A DNA stretch of 64,000 nt from Rusavskia elegans (Eukaryota > Ascomycota > Lecanoromycetes > Teloschistales > Teloschistaceae): the NCBI GenBank assembly GCA_011316305.1, contig SAUG01000134.1:104717-168716 (forward strand), read 5' to 3'. The notes below the pieces were generated by a model. That model saw only the letters and a program-made list of their open reading frames with translations, searched no databases and was not told the origin of the DNA. Position numbers and translations under genes: made by a program. Positions 9,041 to 18,853 of this stretch are shown in pieces; positions within the stretch are counted from its first letter, which is position 1, and the number at the start of each line of letters is the position of its first letter.

Positions 9041-10627
9041 ATGGCGTCTCAAAGACCTGCCTCACGTCAACAAAATACCCAACTGCCTATCACCTCACCT
9101 GGTGGCTCCACAGCATCACCACAAGCTGGACGATCCAGCCCCTCTCACTCCGCCTATTCCGAAGACTCACAGACCGTCGTTCTCAATACACCGTCCTCCG
9201 AAGAAACCTCGTCTGGATCTAAGAACAAACAAATTTCGACAGGAGAATCCTTACAAGCGCCTCCGGTGGACGAGCCGAGGCGATGCTGGATCTGTTTCTC
9301 GGATGAGACTGAAGACAGCCCGACATCATCTGAATGGCGCTCGCCATGCCCATGTGCCCTGACGGCGCATGAATCATGTCTCCTCGATTGGGTAGCCGAC
9401 AGGGAGAACCCCCAGAAGAACGGGTCAGCTCGGCCTCAAACCATCGAATGCCCACAATGCAAGGCAGAGATTCGAATAGCGCGGCCTCACAGTCCAGTGG
9501 TGCAAGCGTACCGCACGATTCAAAATATCGCTGGAAGGCTGTTCTGGCCGGGCATCATAGGTTCACTCGTCTCGGGCATGGGCGCTGCCTGTGTCTTGCA
9601 TGGCGCCAGCACTGTCTACTTGCTCCTGGGTACCTATGATGCAGAGATCCTGCTGGGAGTCCGCAACGGAAGGATGCCCAGCTCTAACTGTTTGCTGGGC
9701 CTCGCAAGCATCCCGGGAGTCCTGATGCTATCGAGTACGAGTTTCGCCGATCCCTTACTGCCTGTCCTACCCATCTTTTTCATCGCTGGGCATAGACCGA
9801 CTCGTCAGGCCGGCAGACTATGGCCGCCCAGCGCGGCAATGACTCTGGCTACTTTACCCTACATACGTGCTGTGTACAACGGCTTACGGAGAAAAGTCTT
9901 TCAGGAACGAGAGAAGAAATGGGTCCGCCAACTCCAGCCGCGAGCCGGTGAAGACGGAAACAATGCCGAAAACGATTTACAAGAACAGCAGCGTGCTGAA
10001 AATGATCAGCCTGCTGAGGCCGACGAGGCAGGTGGTCTCAACTTCGAGATTGGTGTTGAGCTTGAGATTGTTGACGAGGAAGAGGTCCCCGTAGATGATG
10101 AGCAACGGCAAGAGGTTATCAACGAGGAAGTGGTACCAAACCAAGCAGGCCAGGTTCGAGACCCGGGACAGAACCACAACGAAGGCCCGAATGCAGCACA
10201 AGACGACCAGGCAAATCAGGACCGAAACAACAATCCAAATCAGAACCCAGCACAGCCAGCCGCTCCCGCCATCAATCCAGCCCCGCTGGCAGAGCAACAT
10301 CGTGTCATACGCCTCGTTCCCCTGGTCAGTGCCTTTGTGCACACCATGATTGGCGCACTAGCTTTCCCAGCAGTTGCTGCAGGCATGGGAGGCTTGATAT
10401 CACTATTCCTACCGTGGACATGGAGAACACCGCCGGGTCGGTGGGATTACCGTAGCCCAGGGCTCCTCCAAAGTCGGTTTGGTCGTAGTGTTGTTGGTGG
10501 ATGTCTTTTTTTGGTTCTCAAAGACACGCTTTCCCTATACACGAAGTACAGGCTTGCGGAGGATCACTTGCACCGCAAGGTCCTGGACTATGATCGCAAA
10601 GGTCACAGGACTAGGGCTGGTCGATGA
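9041..10627 (+). CDS. RING-CH (MARCH-type) membrane E3 ubiquitin ligase
   Basis: Single-exon gene, 528 aa, start ATG at 9041 in good context. A RING-CH (RINGv) finger spans residues 82-140 with the C4HC3 pattern: C82, C85, C103, C105, H110, C113, C137, C140. A tryptophan lies three residues after C113 (CLLDW). Several hydrophobic segments follow (around FWPGIIGSLVSGMGAACVL, the region after GLASIPGVLML, and near the C terminus LVSAFVHTMIGALAF and VVGGCLFLVL). Between them is a long cytosolic-type acidic, glutamine- and asparagine-rich linker (about 300-400). Such proteins are E2-dependent ligases of the ER or mitochondrial outer membrane (human MARCHF5 and fungal relatives). Substrates cannot be inferred. 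The low-complexity linker is compositionally unlike the rest but keeps frame. Confidence 0.85.
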   Translation: MASQRPASRQQNTQLPITSPGGSTASPQAGRSSPSHSAYSEDSQTVVLNTPSSEETSSGSKNKQISTGESLQAPPVDEPRRCWICFSDETEDSPTSSEWRSPCPCALTAHESCLLDWVADRENPQKNGSARPQTIECPQCKAEIRIARPHSPVVQAYRTIQNIAGRLFWPGIIGSLVSGMGAACVLHGASTVYLLLGTYDAEILLGVRNGRMPSSNCLLGLASIPGVLMLSSTSFADPLLPVLPIFFIAGHRPTRQAGRLWPPSAAMTLATLPYIRAVYNGLRRKVFQEREKKWVRQLQPRAGEDGNNAENDLQEQQRAENDQPAEADEAGGLNFEIGVELEIVDEEEVPVDDEQRQEVINEEVVPNQAGQVRDPGQNHNEGPNAAQDDQANQDRNNNPNQNPAQPAAPAINPAPLAEQHRVIRLVPLVSAFVHTMIGALAFPAVAAGMGGLISLFLPWTWRTPPGRWDYRSPGLLQSRFGRSVVGGCLFLVLKDTLSLYTKYRLAEDHLHRKVLDYDRKGHRTRAGR

Positions 10628-11334
10628 TGCACAGCTATGGACATCATGGTGGGCGTTGTTGGGCGATAGTTGGGAATCTTGGTGGTATGTGAGGCCACCA
10701 GGAGGGATTGGGATTGAGTACATGATTCAGGATCCGTCTCGGACAACATGGAGTCCAGTCCTCGCTCTGGGCATAGCTGTCTTGCATAGCTACAAGGCTG
10801 ATATGTCTTACCACGCAAGCAGCGGACCGGGTTGGCAAGTCGAAACGTGAGGCATGAAGAAAATCATGATGTATAATAGCTGAGTCCTTTGAAGTTTCGA
10901 GATATACTCTAACTTCGTCATGTTATCTTTGATGATCGTTCGTGCCAATGATGTGAATCGACTGGTTCTTCGAAGTACAGTAGCTTGCGGATCCTGCCTC
11001 GGGTATATTTATATCGACGGGATAAAGCTGCAGTATGTCATTCTTGTGATCGCCATGTTTCACACAACACCTGTATCCTGTTACCGGCATGATGGCAGGT
11101 ACATAAGCCAAGCGATATTCATTGATCCCAATAGCTGCTCTCGTCCAGCCGCTCTCTCCGCAGGCTGCTAGGAGGCGATGTATCATCACGACCAGGTATA
11201 TCTCTGAATAACGTCCAATCTCTTCTCAATTGTGGCTCCTGTTCCCATCTGCTACAACGGCAGATGTCGTTTGTCAAGATTGTCAGCACTGGTGTAGTAA
11301 AGTCTTCCCACGCGTGCTTCCGTACTGTAGCTGC
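10628..11334. other. spacer upstream of the phytase locus
   Basis: About 700 bp with no supported gene. Open frames that run on from the RING-CH gene's 3' end in other frames lack family features. The right half should hold the phytase promoter. Confidence 0.45.
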
Positions 11335-13014
11335 ATGTCATTGGGCAGTGGACTTCGCGTCCGCAAGGACGTTACAGGGCATCATCCGGAAGAAGAAAAA
11401 GTGTACTTGTTGTCTCCAGCTGCAGAGCATGATGGTCGTTCATTTAAGAACAAAATTTTGCGGCGAAAAGCCTGTGCTTCAGCATGCTGCTTCCGGCTCG
11501 TCCTCACCGTGTTCTTCTTGAGTTGTTTTGCTTTGATTTCAGCATCATTCATACATCCGTGAGTGCATCAATCCGCTGTCCTTGATTTTTCTTTATCGGT
11601 GACGTTGTTGCAGCTCGTGGAGTGTGCAGCTTCCAAGATGCGTGGATACGCCAGACAGAGGATACCAATGCCAGCCTCAACTATCCCATAGTTGGGGTCA
11701 ATACTCTCCATTCTTCTCCCTCCCATCGGAATTATCTACATCCATTCCATCGAGATGCAACGTCACCTTCGCTCAAATTCTCTCCCGGCATGGTGCTCGA
11801 GACCCCACAGCAACCAAGACGAGATCTTATTATAGCACCGTTCAGAAGCTGCAGATCAATGTCGGTCAGTTTCGGGGCAAATACGCGTTCTTGAACACCC
11901 TCAACTACACTTTGGGTGCCGACCAACTGACCGTATTCGGCGAGCAACAAATGATCAATTCTGGCATTGCCTTTTACAATCGATACAAGGGACTGGCGAA
12001 GCAGGGGACCCCCTTCATCAGAGCTTCGGGAGAAGGTCGAGTCGTTGAGTCAGCCCGGAACTTCTCTCAAGGCTTTTATCAAGCGAAAATAGCAGATCGG
12101 ACACCGGATGCCAATTACCCATATCCAATCCTAGTGATCCCCGAAGGGAAGGATTTCAATAATACGTATGTGTATCCAAGCGCTTGTGATACCCGATCAG
12201 CCATGCTTACGGACGATCAATCTACAGCCTTGACCACAGCCTTTGCACGGAGTTCGAAGAGGGGACAACCTACAGCTCCATTGGCAATTTCGCGCAGCAA
12301 ACCTTCCTTGCAACCTTCCTTCCCACGGTCATCAAGCGTCTCAACCGCGAAATTCCCAGTGCTAATCTCACAGCAGTCGATACCGTTAACCTTTTAGATC
12401 TCTGCCCTTTTATGACCGTCGCCTCTCCGCCAGGCGTGATTTCCCCCTTTTGCCATCTCTTCTCATTAGACGAGTGGGAGCATTACAACTATTACCAATC
12501 GCTCGGCAAATATTATGGATACGGCCCTGGTAACCCATTGGGCCCTACGCAAGGGGTCGGCTATGTCAACGAATTGATCGCTCGACTCACTGGGAAAGCG
12601 GTCAAGGATCATACAACAGTCAACCGCACCCTTGACGGTAGTCATGTCACTTTTCCCCTTGGCGAAGCGTTGTATGTGGATGTCAGTCACGACAACGACA
12701 TGACATCCATCTTCAGCGCGTTAGGGCTCTACAATTCCACCCGTCCATTATCGAACACTTCAATCGAATCGACCGAAACAACAGCCGGCTACTCAGCAGC
12801 ATGGACGGTACCCTTTGCTGGACGAGCATATTTCGAAAAAATGGAATGTGCTGGCGAGAAGGAAGAGTTGGTACGGATCATCGTCAACAACAGGGTCATG
12901 CCAATGCTAACGTGTGGCGCCGATGAATTGGGCCGGTGTGCACTTGGAAAGTTCATCCAAAGCTTAAGCTTTGCGGCAGAGGGTGGGAGGTGGAATTTGT
13001 GTTTTGCAGAGTAA
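11335..13014 (+). pseudogene. 3-phytase (histidine acid phosphatase), one frameshift
   Basis: The reading is a phytase of the histidine acid phosphatase family, which releases phosphate from phytate outside the cell. Exon 1 (11335-11558) encodes a short basic N terminus and a hydrophobic signal-anchor (CCFRLVLTVFFLSCFALIS). A 55-nt intron (11559-11613) joins it to DTPDRGYQC and SHSWGQYSPFF, both typical of phytases. The active-site motif RHGARDPT and the proton-donor motif SHDND are intact, as are EWEHYNYYQSLGKYYGYGPGNPLGP and C-terminal cysteines. Near 12248-12252 the frame changes: the upstream frame runs to a stop at 12397, while homology continues in the next frame to 13014. A single lost base explains this. 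It is either a recent inactivation or an assembly error, since the rest is well preserved. The exon 1 start is the least certain point. Confidence 0.8.
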
Positions 13015-14061
13015 TTTTTCAAGAGATATAATCTTCACGCTAGGTAGTGTTACCAATCTGGGTCAACCTAAGGTAATGCACGCCACCATGTTCTATACCT
13101 GTTTTCGTTACGGGTTTCGTAAGATATAATATAAAAATAAAGGTGTATATCTATCTCGCCGACGTTAAATAAATTGACGCTTATATAGAATTAGACTGGC
13201 CATTTCGGTACGGGTTCCCGTTGGTATTTAGGAACCGACTCGATTTTTTGGCGAGTCGGTTCCGGGTCGAACCCGAGAATCCGATAGGAATCCGCTAAAC
13301 CTTTTTTAATAATTAATAATAATAATAAATTAATTAATGAATTATATATAAAGATAATATATTTAGATAATAAATTTAATCTAACTAGAACTTTTCTAGC
13401 TAGCGTAGTTAATTAATTAGAATTTTTTTAAATTATTTATATAACTTCTATACTGGAATTATATATTTATACTAGAAATTAGTATTTTAACGGATCGAAT
13501 CGATTTTTCGATTCCGGATTCGAAATCCGACCCGACGGCCAGTCTATATAGAATTATACGCAGAATTTTTAATATAGAAATTTTAGAATTCAATTCTATT
13601 ATTAACGTTTAATTCTATAAACTATTATCGAAATATTTTAATATTTAGATTTCGCAGCTTATTTATAATACAGTCTACTATTTTTAATTATTATCTAATT
13701 AATATTATAGCCATTTTCGTAGAATATTCTATTATCGATTTTTCTAATATATAATATCTAAATTTGTTTTTCAACTATCGAATATCTCTTTTATATTTAA
13801 TCTTCGCCGCGTCGAAAACAATAAAAATCTCGATAGAAAGCGACGATAGAGATAAAGGAAAAGAGAGAAGAAAGATACGTATCTCGATTATTTACCCACT
13901 AAATACCGTGGAGCATGCAGGGATTCTAACTTTCTTGGCGCCGCTTAGTAAATAATTTTGTTGAAACTTCTTCATGCGCAGAGAGCTTCAAGTGTAGTCT
14001 AGCAACCACAGCATCGTCCGTTTCTATATCTCATCACTTCATCAAATCTTCAATCGTCACC
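13015..14061. other. AT-rich island between phytase and the DUF7707 gene
   Basis: This roughly 1-kb block is dominated by A and T, especially TA-rich runs, in contrast to its neighbours. It contains an inverted-repeat element (13194-13544) and, to its right, 13557-13900, a featureless AT-rich segment with no coding sense. The composition resembles repeat DNA mutated by RIP. The last 100 bp regain normal composition and should hold the promoter of the next gene. Confidence 0.6.
13194..13544. mobile_element. candidate MITE flanked by a 12-bp direct repeat (element B)
   Basis: A 351-bp segment begins GACTGGCC and ends GGCCAGTC, an 8-bp perfect terminal inverted repeat that extends imperfectly inward (GGGTTCCC-like versus GGGTCGG-like). 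It is flanked on both sides by the identical 12-mer TATATAGAATTA (13182-13193 and 13545-13556), which reads as a target-site duplication, possibly 8 bp plus chance extension in AT-rich DNA. Near the left end GGAACCGACTCG and CGAGTCGGTTCC form a perfect 12-bp hairpin stem. The middle is very AT-rich and has no ORF. The structure supports a decayed non-autonomous cut-and-paste element; an 8-bp duplication would suggest hAT, but that is inference. Confidence 0.7.
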
Positions 14062-14878
14062 ATGCTGTCCATCAAGCTCCTCTTCGCCGCCATCATGGCT
14101 GGCTTCGTCGCGGCGCAAAACTCAACAAGCGGTACTTCGGGCAACACTGACAATACCGTCTTCGATGTAAACAACGTCGATCGAACTACCAGAGGTGCCT
14201 CTCGCTCCCAATATCCCTCGACTGGGCTCCTCCGCTAACCATTATCTTTAGCTCAATGGTGTAACGACCAGCGGACAAATTGCCCCAAGCTCTGTGGCGG
14301 GTAAGACGATGCGAATAACACCTTGGTACAACCAACCGCTGCTAACATTGTTCCAAAGACAGATGAATACCAAGGAAAATAATTGTGCCGCCGTAAGTTG
14401 ACACTGGCTCTTCTGCCCCTCTCAGCATACGCCAAAACCCTCACGTGGTGTTGCAGATCCATTGCCCAACCCGAATCTGGATTGCTTCGTTGACTGACCA
14501 ATTCCTGCATTATAGGAACCTATTTCATACAGCTGCGTCTGTACCGACGGCACTACGCCCGACCTGGCCGCTTACGCCGACACCTTCGTATCCAAAACCT
14601 GCCAAGCTCGCTTCGCCGCGTGCCGTCAACAGAACCCAGGCTCCGAAGCATGCATCGAGTGCGGAACCCGCTCAGCCGCTGAAGTCCCCATGTCCACGAG
14701 TTCCATGGCTGCCGCCACAAGTACTGCTGCCGCTGATGCTACGAGCTCGGCAGCTGGAGGAGCAGCTACCGGAGCCGCGGGCGATAGCCAGTCCCAGGCC
14801 GGAGGGCCAATGATTGGAGGGTTGGAGATGGTGAAAGGGGCGGTAGGCTTGGTCGCCGCCATGGGCTTGGTGCTCTGA
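14062..14878 (+). CDS. DUF7707-type secreted, likely GPI-anchored cysteine-rich protein
   Basis: Four exons (14062-14194, 14252-14300, 14359-14392, 14516-14878) give 192 aa. Residues 1-18 are a signal peptide (MLSIKLLFAAIMAGFVAAQ). The mature part has the spaced-cysteine pattern I associate with fungal DUF7707 proteins: VFDVNNVDRTTRAQWC, QRTNCPKLCGG, NNCAAEPISYSCVCTDGTTPDL, TCQARFAACRQ, CIECG. A serine-, threonine- and alanine-rich stalk follows, and a hydrophobic tail (VGLVAAMGLVL) typical of a GPI attachment signal ends the protein. It probably sits at the plasma membrane or cell wall; molecular function of the family is unknown. The first donor is weak (GTGCCT), but only this choice keeps the RAQWC junction. 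The third intron has a nearer acceptor (GTTGCAG), which would add codons with a stop. Confidence 0.8.
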
Positions 14879-16132
14879 GTCCCTCCGCAGGAACACATCT
14901 CATTGCTTCATTTCTCGACTATCGACGGCTCCGATAGGGAGATGGAGGGAGGTCAAGTCTACTCGCATTATCATACGGCGCTGATCACTTCTTACATAAC
15001 ATCTTTAGTCTTGCTCAGTTATTGCGGGTGCGTTGAAGGGGTTTCCACTGGCATCTTTCATGTAAAACGGTTCATCCCCGAGGCATGCAGCATGGTGTTC
15101 AGAGAGCGGAGCGGATGCCAGGCTTTGAGCGACTAGCAAAGTCTAGTGCTATTAATATTTTAATTCACTGCCTTCTTATGACTTGTCTATACTTTCTGCA
15201 CAACCCTTAAGCTGCGAGCTAGGACGGATACGTCTTTCCCACATCAAGTTGTTTGCGTTAATACTGTCAAACGTTGAAAATACGTCGGTCCCGTGATCGT
15301 AAGAGAGATTGAGTTCAAGATGACAACGAATTCATTATTCGCCGCCTTCTATATGGTCACTGATAGTAACCTAGCTAGAGATCGCGAATATTGTTCCTCT
15401 GCCAAAAACACTTATAGACCACTTTCATGGGTGCTTATATTCCCACGTTTCCCTGTCTACCCGCATCGAAACCTGTACCGTGTGCTATGGCGAGACCGGA
15501 GCAACTCCGATATTATGTACAAGTAGTACGAACCGAGTATGAGAATGATCGGGAAGACCGGTAGGGATGCGGGGTGGAGGACTTGTTCTGGCAGATTTTG
15601 GAGAAAGGGCAGGCGCTTCACGCCCGAGACATCGTAGAAGCGGCTGTCCTGGTGTGGTGAATGTAGGAAAGCTTGTACTCTGAGGTTGTTCGACCCTTAT
15701 AGAGGGTCAAGTACATAATTTGAGGCTCCACTATGGAAACGAAAAGGATCTGCCAGAGCACAGAGAGGGATAGGCAAAAGAGTAGTAGAGAGGAAGAGGA
15801 AGAGGAAGAGGAAGAGGAAGAGGAAGAGGAAGAGGAAGAGGAAGAGGAAGAGGAAGAGACAACCAATGTGTGTTCAGAAGTTGTATCACCTCTTGGTCAT
15901 TGAGCAACAGGTACTGAGGATGGAAACATTGTTATGATGCAGGATCTGTCTAATCGGAGATTGAGCGATGATTTCGAAAAGGACCGGCAGTGCAAACAAA
16001 GAAACCAAGTACGATCATTCCGCCCCTTTAGAAGATGGATCCTGAGTGAAGCCGCTTTCAATCATGTTTAGTCGACCTCCAAACGATATTCCAGGTCAAT
16101 CTCTACCAGGCAGCCACCCAAACACTCTGCAC
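14879..16132. other. spacer with a purine hexamer repeat
   Basis: About 1.25 kb between two genes that end toward each other. It contains a GAGGAA microsatellite at 15788-15858 and no supported gene; the polyserine open frame on the minus strand is a product of that repeat. Confidence 0.5.
15788..15858. repeat. (GAGGAA)n microsatellite
   Basis: About twelve near-perfect copies of the hexamer GAGGAA in tandem. It is purine on one strand and pyrimidine on the other, and likely length-variable between isolates. Confidence 0.9.
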
Positions 16133-17731
16133 TCAAAGCTTACTCCTCCTTTCCCTTTCCCCTCCTTCCTTCATCGCGTTTTCCAAAAGCTCACCCCTCT
16201 CTCCATCTCTACTTCCATCCCCCTTCCAGTCTCCGACCTGCTGGTCTTTCCAGCCCCACAACCGTTGCCACTCCCCGCCCCTTCGCTCCAGAACTTTCAG
16301 TACCTCCCTCCCGAGCACGGGCAAGAACTTGAAACCATGGCCGCTTCCCCCCGTGCACAAGAACAGGTTTTCATACTCAGGATGATATGTGATCAGGAAG
16401 TCGCCTGTGGGAGTATCGGTGTAGTGACATAGCCTGCTTGAAGAGAAGGGACGTAAAGACAGTGGTGAGGAAGAGGGAAAAATGGAGGAAAGGAAGTCTC
16501 GAAGGCCATTGAGGGCCGGCGGAGGGACAGGAGATGAGCTTGGAAGGGAGGGACAGAGGTGGATCGTGGAAGAGGGGGTTGCGACGGTCATGGGGGTGGG
16601 TGAGAGGTATCCGTGGCAGTGACAGGCAACCTTGAGATGGTGGGTGTATGCTTCCTCTTCATGCGTCGAGGTCGAGGAGCGGAGGGTAGGAGAAGCCGAG
16701 GGGGAGGCAGTGTTCAGCGCTGGTGGAATGACGAAATAGCCGGTTGAGAGATTCAGCAACACTGGCATTCGGGATAGAGAGTCAGCTTCGGATCTGGTGA
16801 GAGGGAGATAAGCGAGACATTGCGCTGTGGATTGCACCCGGCCGGTGAGGTCGAGTAGAGAGGGCGTCCAAGCGCCTGTTGCAAGGATGATTAGGTCTGC
16901 CTTAAGACAGGAGGAGTCGGTGAGGTGGACGCCGAAGACGGAGGGTTTGCTTTCGTTGTCTGGGCGGGAAAAGAGAAAGTGATCAACTTTTGCCCGACGG
17001 AGAATAAGACGTGCTGGGTCTTGACCGTGCTCGAGAATACGGCGCATTTCGGATCTCATAGCGCCTTCGGCGTTGGCCCAACCCGAGGAATGGTTGATGT
17101 AGCCTGTTCTTCCTAGCTGTTCGCTTTCTGGCTGCCCTAGACGTGGAGAGTAGTTGGGAGGAAGACCCAGAATTGCTCTGATGTCCTGGGGACTGTTTAA
17201 TCTCTCGACATGTGTTGGTTCTTCCAAACGGTCCTCTGTCTTCCTCCGTGGATCCTGCACATTCCGGCATGCTGCCTCTAGATATTCACTCCCCTTCCTT
17301 CCAGCTACAACAGCGAGTCCGCTCTCATGGTAAACGCCCTCTCCGCCGTAACCGCTCCGCCATGCCTCCTGCGCTTCGGTCGCGAGTTTTGAGTATGCTG
17401 GATTGGCATAGTCGGGTCTGATGATGCGGCTTGAGTCGATCGAGGCAGTGTGAGCGCTCGGTTTATACTGAAGAATTTCGTCGTTTTGTACTTGTTCGAG
17501 ATCGGGTAGGTCCGGGTCAACAATTGTCAAGTGCGTTTGGGCATAGAGCGGTGACGAGAGAATGGCAACGGCGGTTGACACTATGGAGGTCACCAGTTAG
17601 CTGGACCGCTTTGCATGGCCTGCAGAGCGCAGATACTCACAGCCAAAGACGCCAGCGCCAACAATAAGGATTGCGGAAGGCGGTTTGTGTTGCGGCTGAT
17701 TGGTAGTGTTAGAAACCGGAGGGTGGGACAT
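16133..17731 (-). CDS. peroxisomal FAD-dependent amine/amino-acid oxidase (sarcosine or fructosyl-amino-acid oxidase type)
   Basis: Two exons (17731-17641, 17580-16133) give 512 aa. The short first exon carries the dinucleotide-binding loop ILIVGAGVFG; the 60-nt intron joins it to LSTAVAIL, completing the GxGxxG helix. The middle has the DAO-fold segments SSRIIRPDYANPAYSKLA and LIILATGAWTPSLLDL. Near the C terminus LCHYTDTPTGDFLI, HPEYENLFLCTGGSGHGFKF match the FAD-contact region of monomeric sarcosine and fructosyl-amine oxidases, where the Cys can bind FAD covalently. The protein ends in SKL, a canonical peroxisomal targeting signal, which fits an H2O2-forming oxidase. The substrate (fructosyl amino acids, sarcosine or pipecolate) cannot be chosen from sequence alone. 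A decayed transposon-like element lies about 55 bp before the start codon. Confidence 0.85.
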
Positions 17732-17788
17732 GGCAGGTGCACAGAATGTGCAGGTACCACAAGATCACTCTGGAAAAAGTTCATTGTA

Positions 17789-18265
17789 CCCCAGATTAAT
17801 TAGTAGAAAAACTGCCATGCTCTAACAATTATCGACCACGAGATTTCATGAAATTTTTTTTTTCCGTTAAATAACCCTATGAATATAAACTGGAATTCTT
17901 TAAAAATATTAAATTATCTATAGAAAGGTATTGAGCAAATAATAAATTTTATTTTCAATAGTTTAATCTTTTTTAATAATTTTGGAATAGCTAATCTCGT
18001 TAGTCTTAAAAAGGATTTCGGTATTTAAATAGGCTTTAAATTAGAAAAATTAATTTTACTTACTAAATAATAAAAAATAGTATTATTATTGTTAGATTTC
18101 TTCATTTACTAGAGAGTATATATTTTAGCTCTTACTTCGAGTTTAAATAACTACTAGCTTAGAGTTACAAGTTAAATAAGAATTCTAAGTTTTTTTGATA
18201 TTTCGTAGTCGATAGTTATTGGAGCTTAGCAGTTTTTCTACTGAGCAGGTTTATTTAACCTGGGG
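17789..18265. mobile_element. decayed AT-rich element with TA-flanked inverted repeats (element C)
   Basis: The left end CCCCAG (17789) and right end CTGGGG (18265) are each flanked by TA, giving GTACCCCAG and its reverse complement. Inside both ends the sequence AGTAGAAAAACTGC also occurs in inverted orientation (17802-17815 and just before the right end), with an AT-rich insertion on the right arm. The 477-bp interior is strongly AT-rich and non-coding. The TA flank suggests a Tc1/mariner/Fot1-type cut-and-paste element, later AT-enriched as by RIP. Family assignment is inference. Confidence 0.65.
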
Positions 18266-18315
18266 TACTGGAGCAGCGGGTAGTCAGACATGATCGAATG
18301 ACTTGGTCTAGCAGC

Positions 18316-18672
18316 CTAAGTACGCTCAGGGAACGGGTCTGCCAGCATTGCCATCCACTCGCTGGAAACCCAGATAGTATAATTGACCAACGCTTGACTG
18401 CCTTCCCAAGTCGATTCAACACTCCATAAGGTCTGAGATCTCTGGTTCCTCCAATCCCGATCTGAATGAATACCAATCTGTGCTGCTCCCCAAATGCAAC
18501 CTGCATCAGCCTCACCAACGCCAGCAGTGCTGGCCATGAGAAGAAGAAATGGCGCAACCATCGACCAGCGCAAAGAACCGTCTTTTCTCGCGGCCTTGCG
18601 ACTTTCTAAACTATGCTGGTGAACGCCCACAAATGCCAGGATGATGATAAAAATACTCCGCTTTTGATGCAT
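18316..18672 (-). CDS. small open frame with hydrophobic N terminus (doubtful)
   Basis: An ATG-initiated open frame of 118 codons directly downstream of the TATA-binding protein gene on the same strand. Residues 5-18 are hydrophobic (RSIFIIILAFVGV), and a second hydrophobic patch lies at about 38-50 (MVAPFLLLMAST). No family is recognised, and a longer frame overlaps it on the same strand. It could be 3'UTR of the TBP transcript, a small membrane protein, or chance. Confidence 0.2.
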   Translation of the reverse strand: MHQKRSIFIIILAFVGVHQHSLESRKAARKDGSLRWSMVAPFLLLMASTAGVGEADAGCIWGAAQIGIHSDRDWRNQRSQTLWSVESTWEGSQALVNYTIWVSSEWMAMLADPFPERT

Positions 18673-18853
18673 GTTTCAAAGGAAAAAGTAAGACTCGTCG
18701 AAGTTAGGCTGGCGCTCGCCTTGGGCATGCTAGAGGTAATTGCACCTCGATGTCGAAGAAGAGTCGTGACGGCGTGAATTATGATACAGACGATTGATGA
18801 TACAGGAAGACTGTCGATCACCCTGCCCTGACGATTGTGGTTCGCAAGGAGAC

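Noticed and set aside
9977..10342. 121-codon hydrophobic minus-strand frame
   Set aside because: Antisense of the RING-CH gene's glutamine- and asparagine-rich linker; hydrophobicity is a reading artefact.
15618..15866. polyserine open frame
   Set aside because: Produced by the GAGGAA microsatellite read on the opposite strand.
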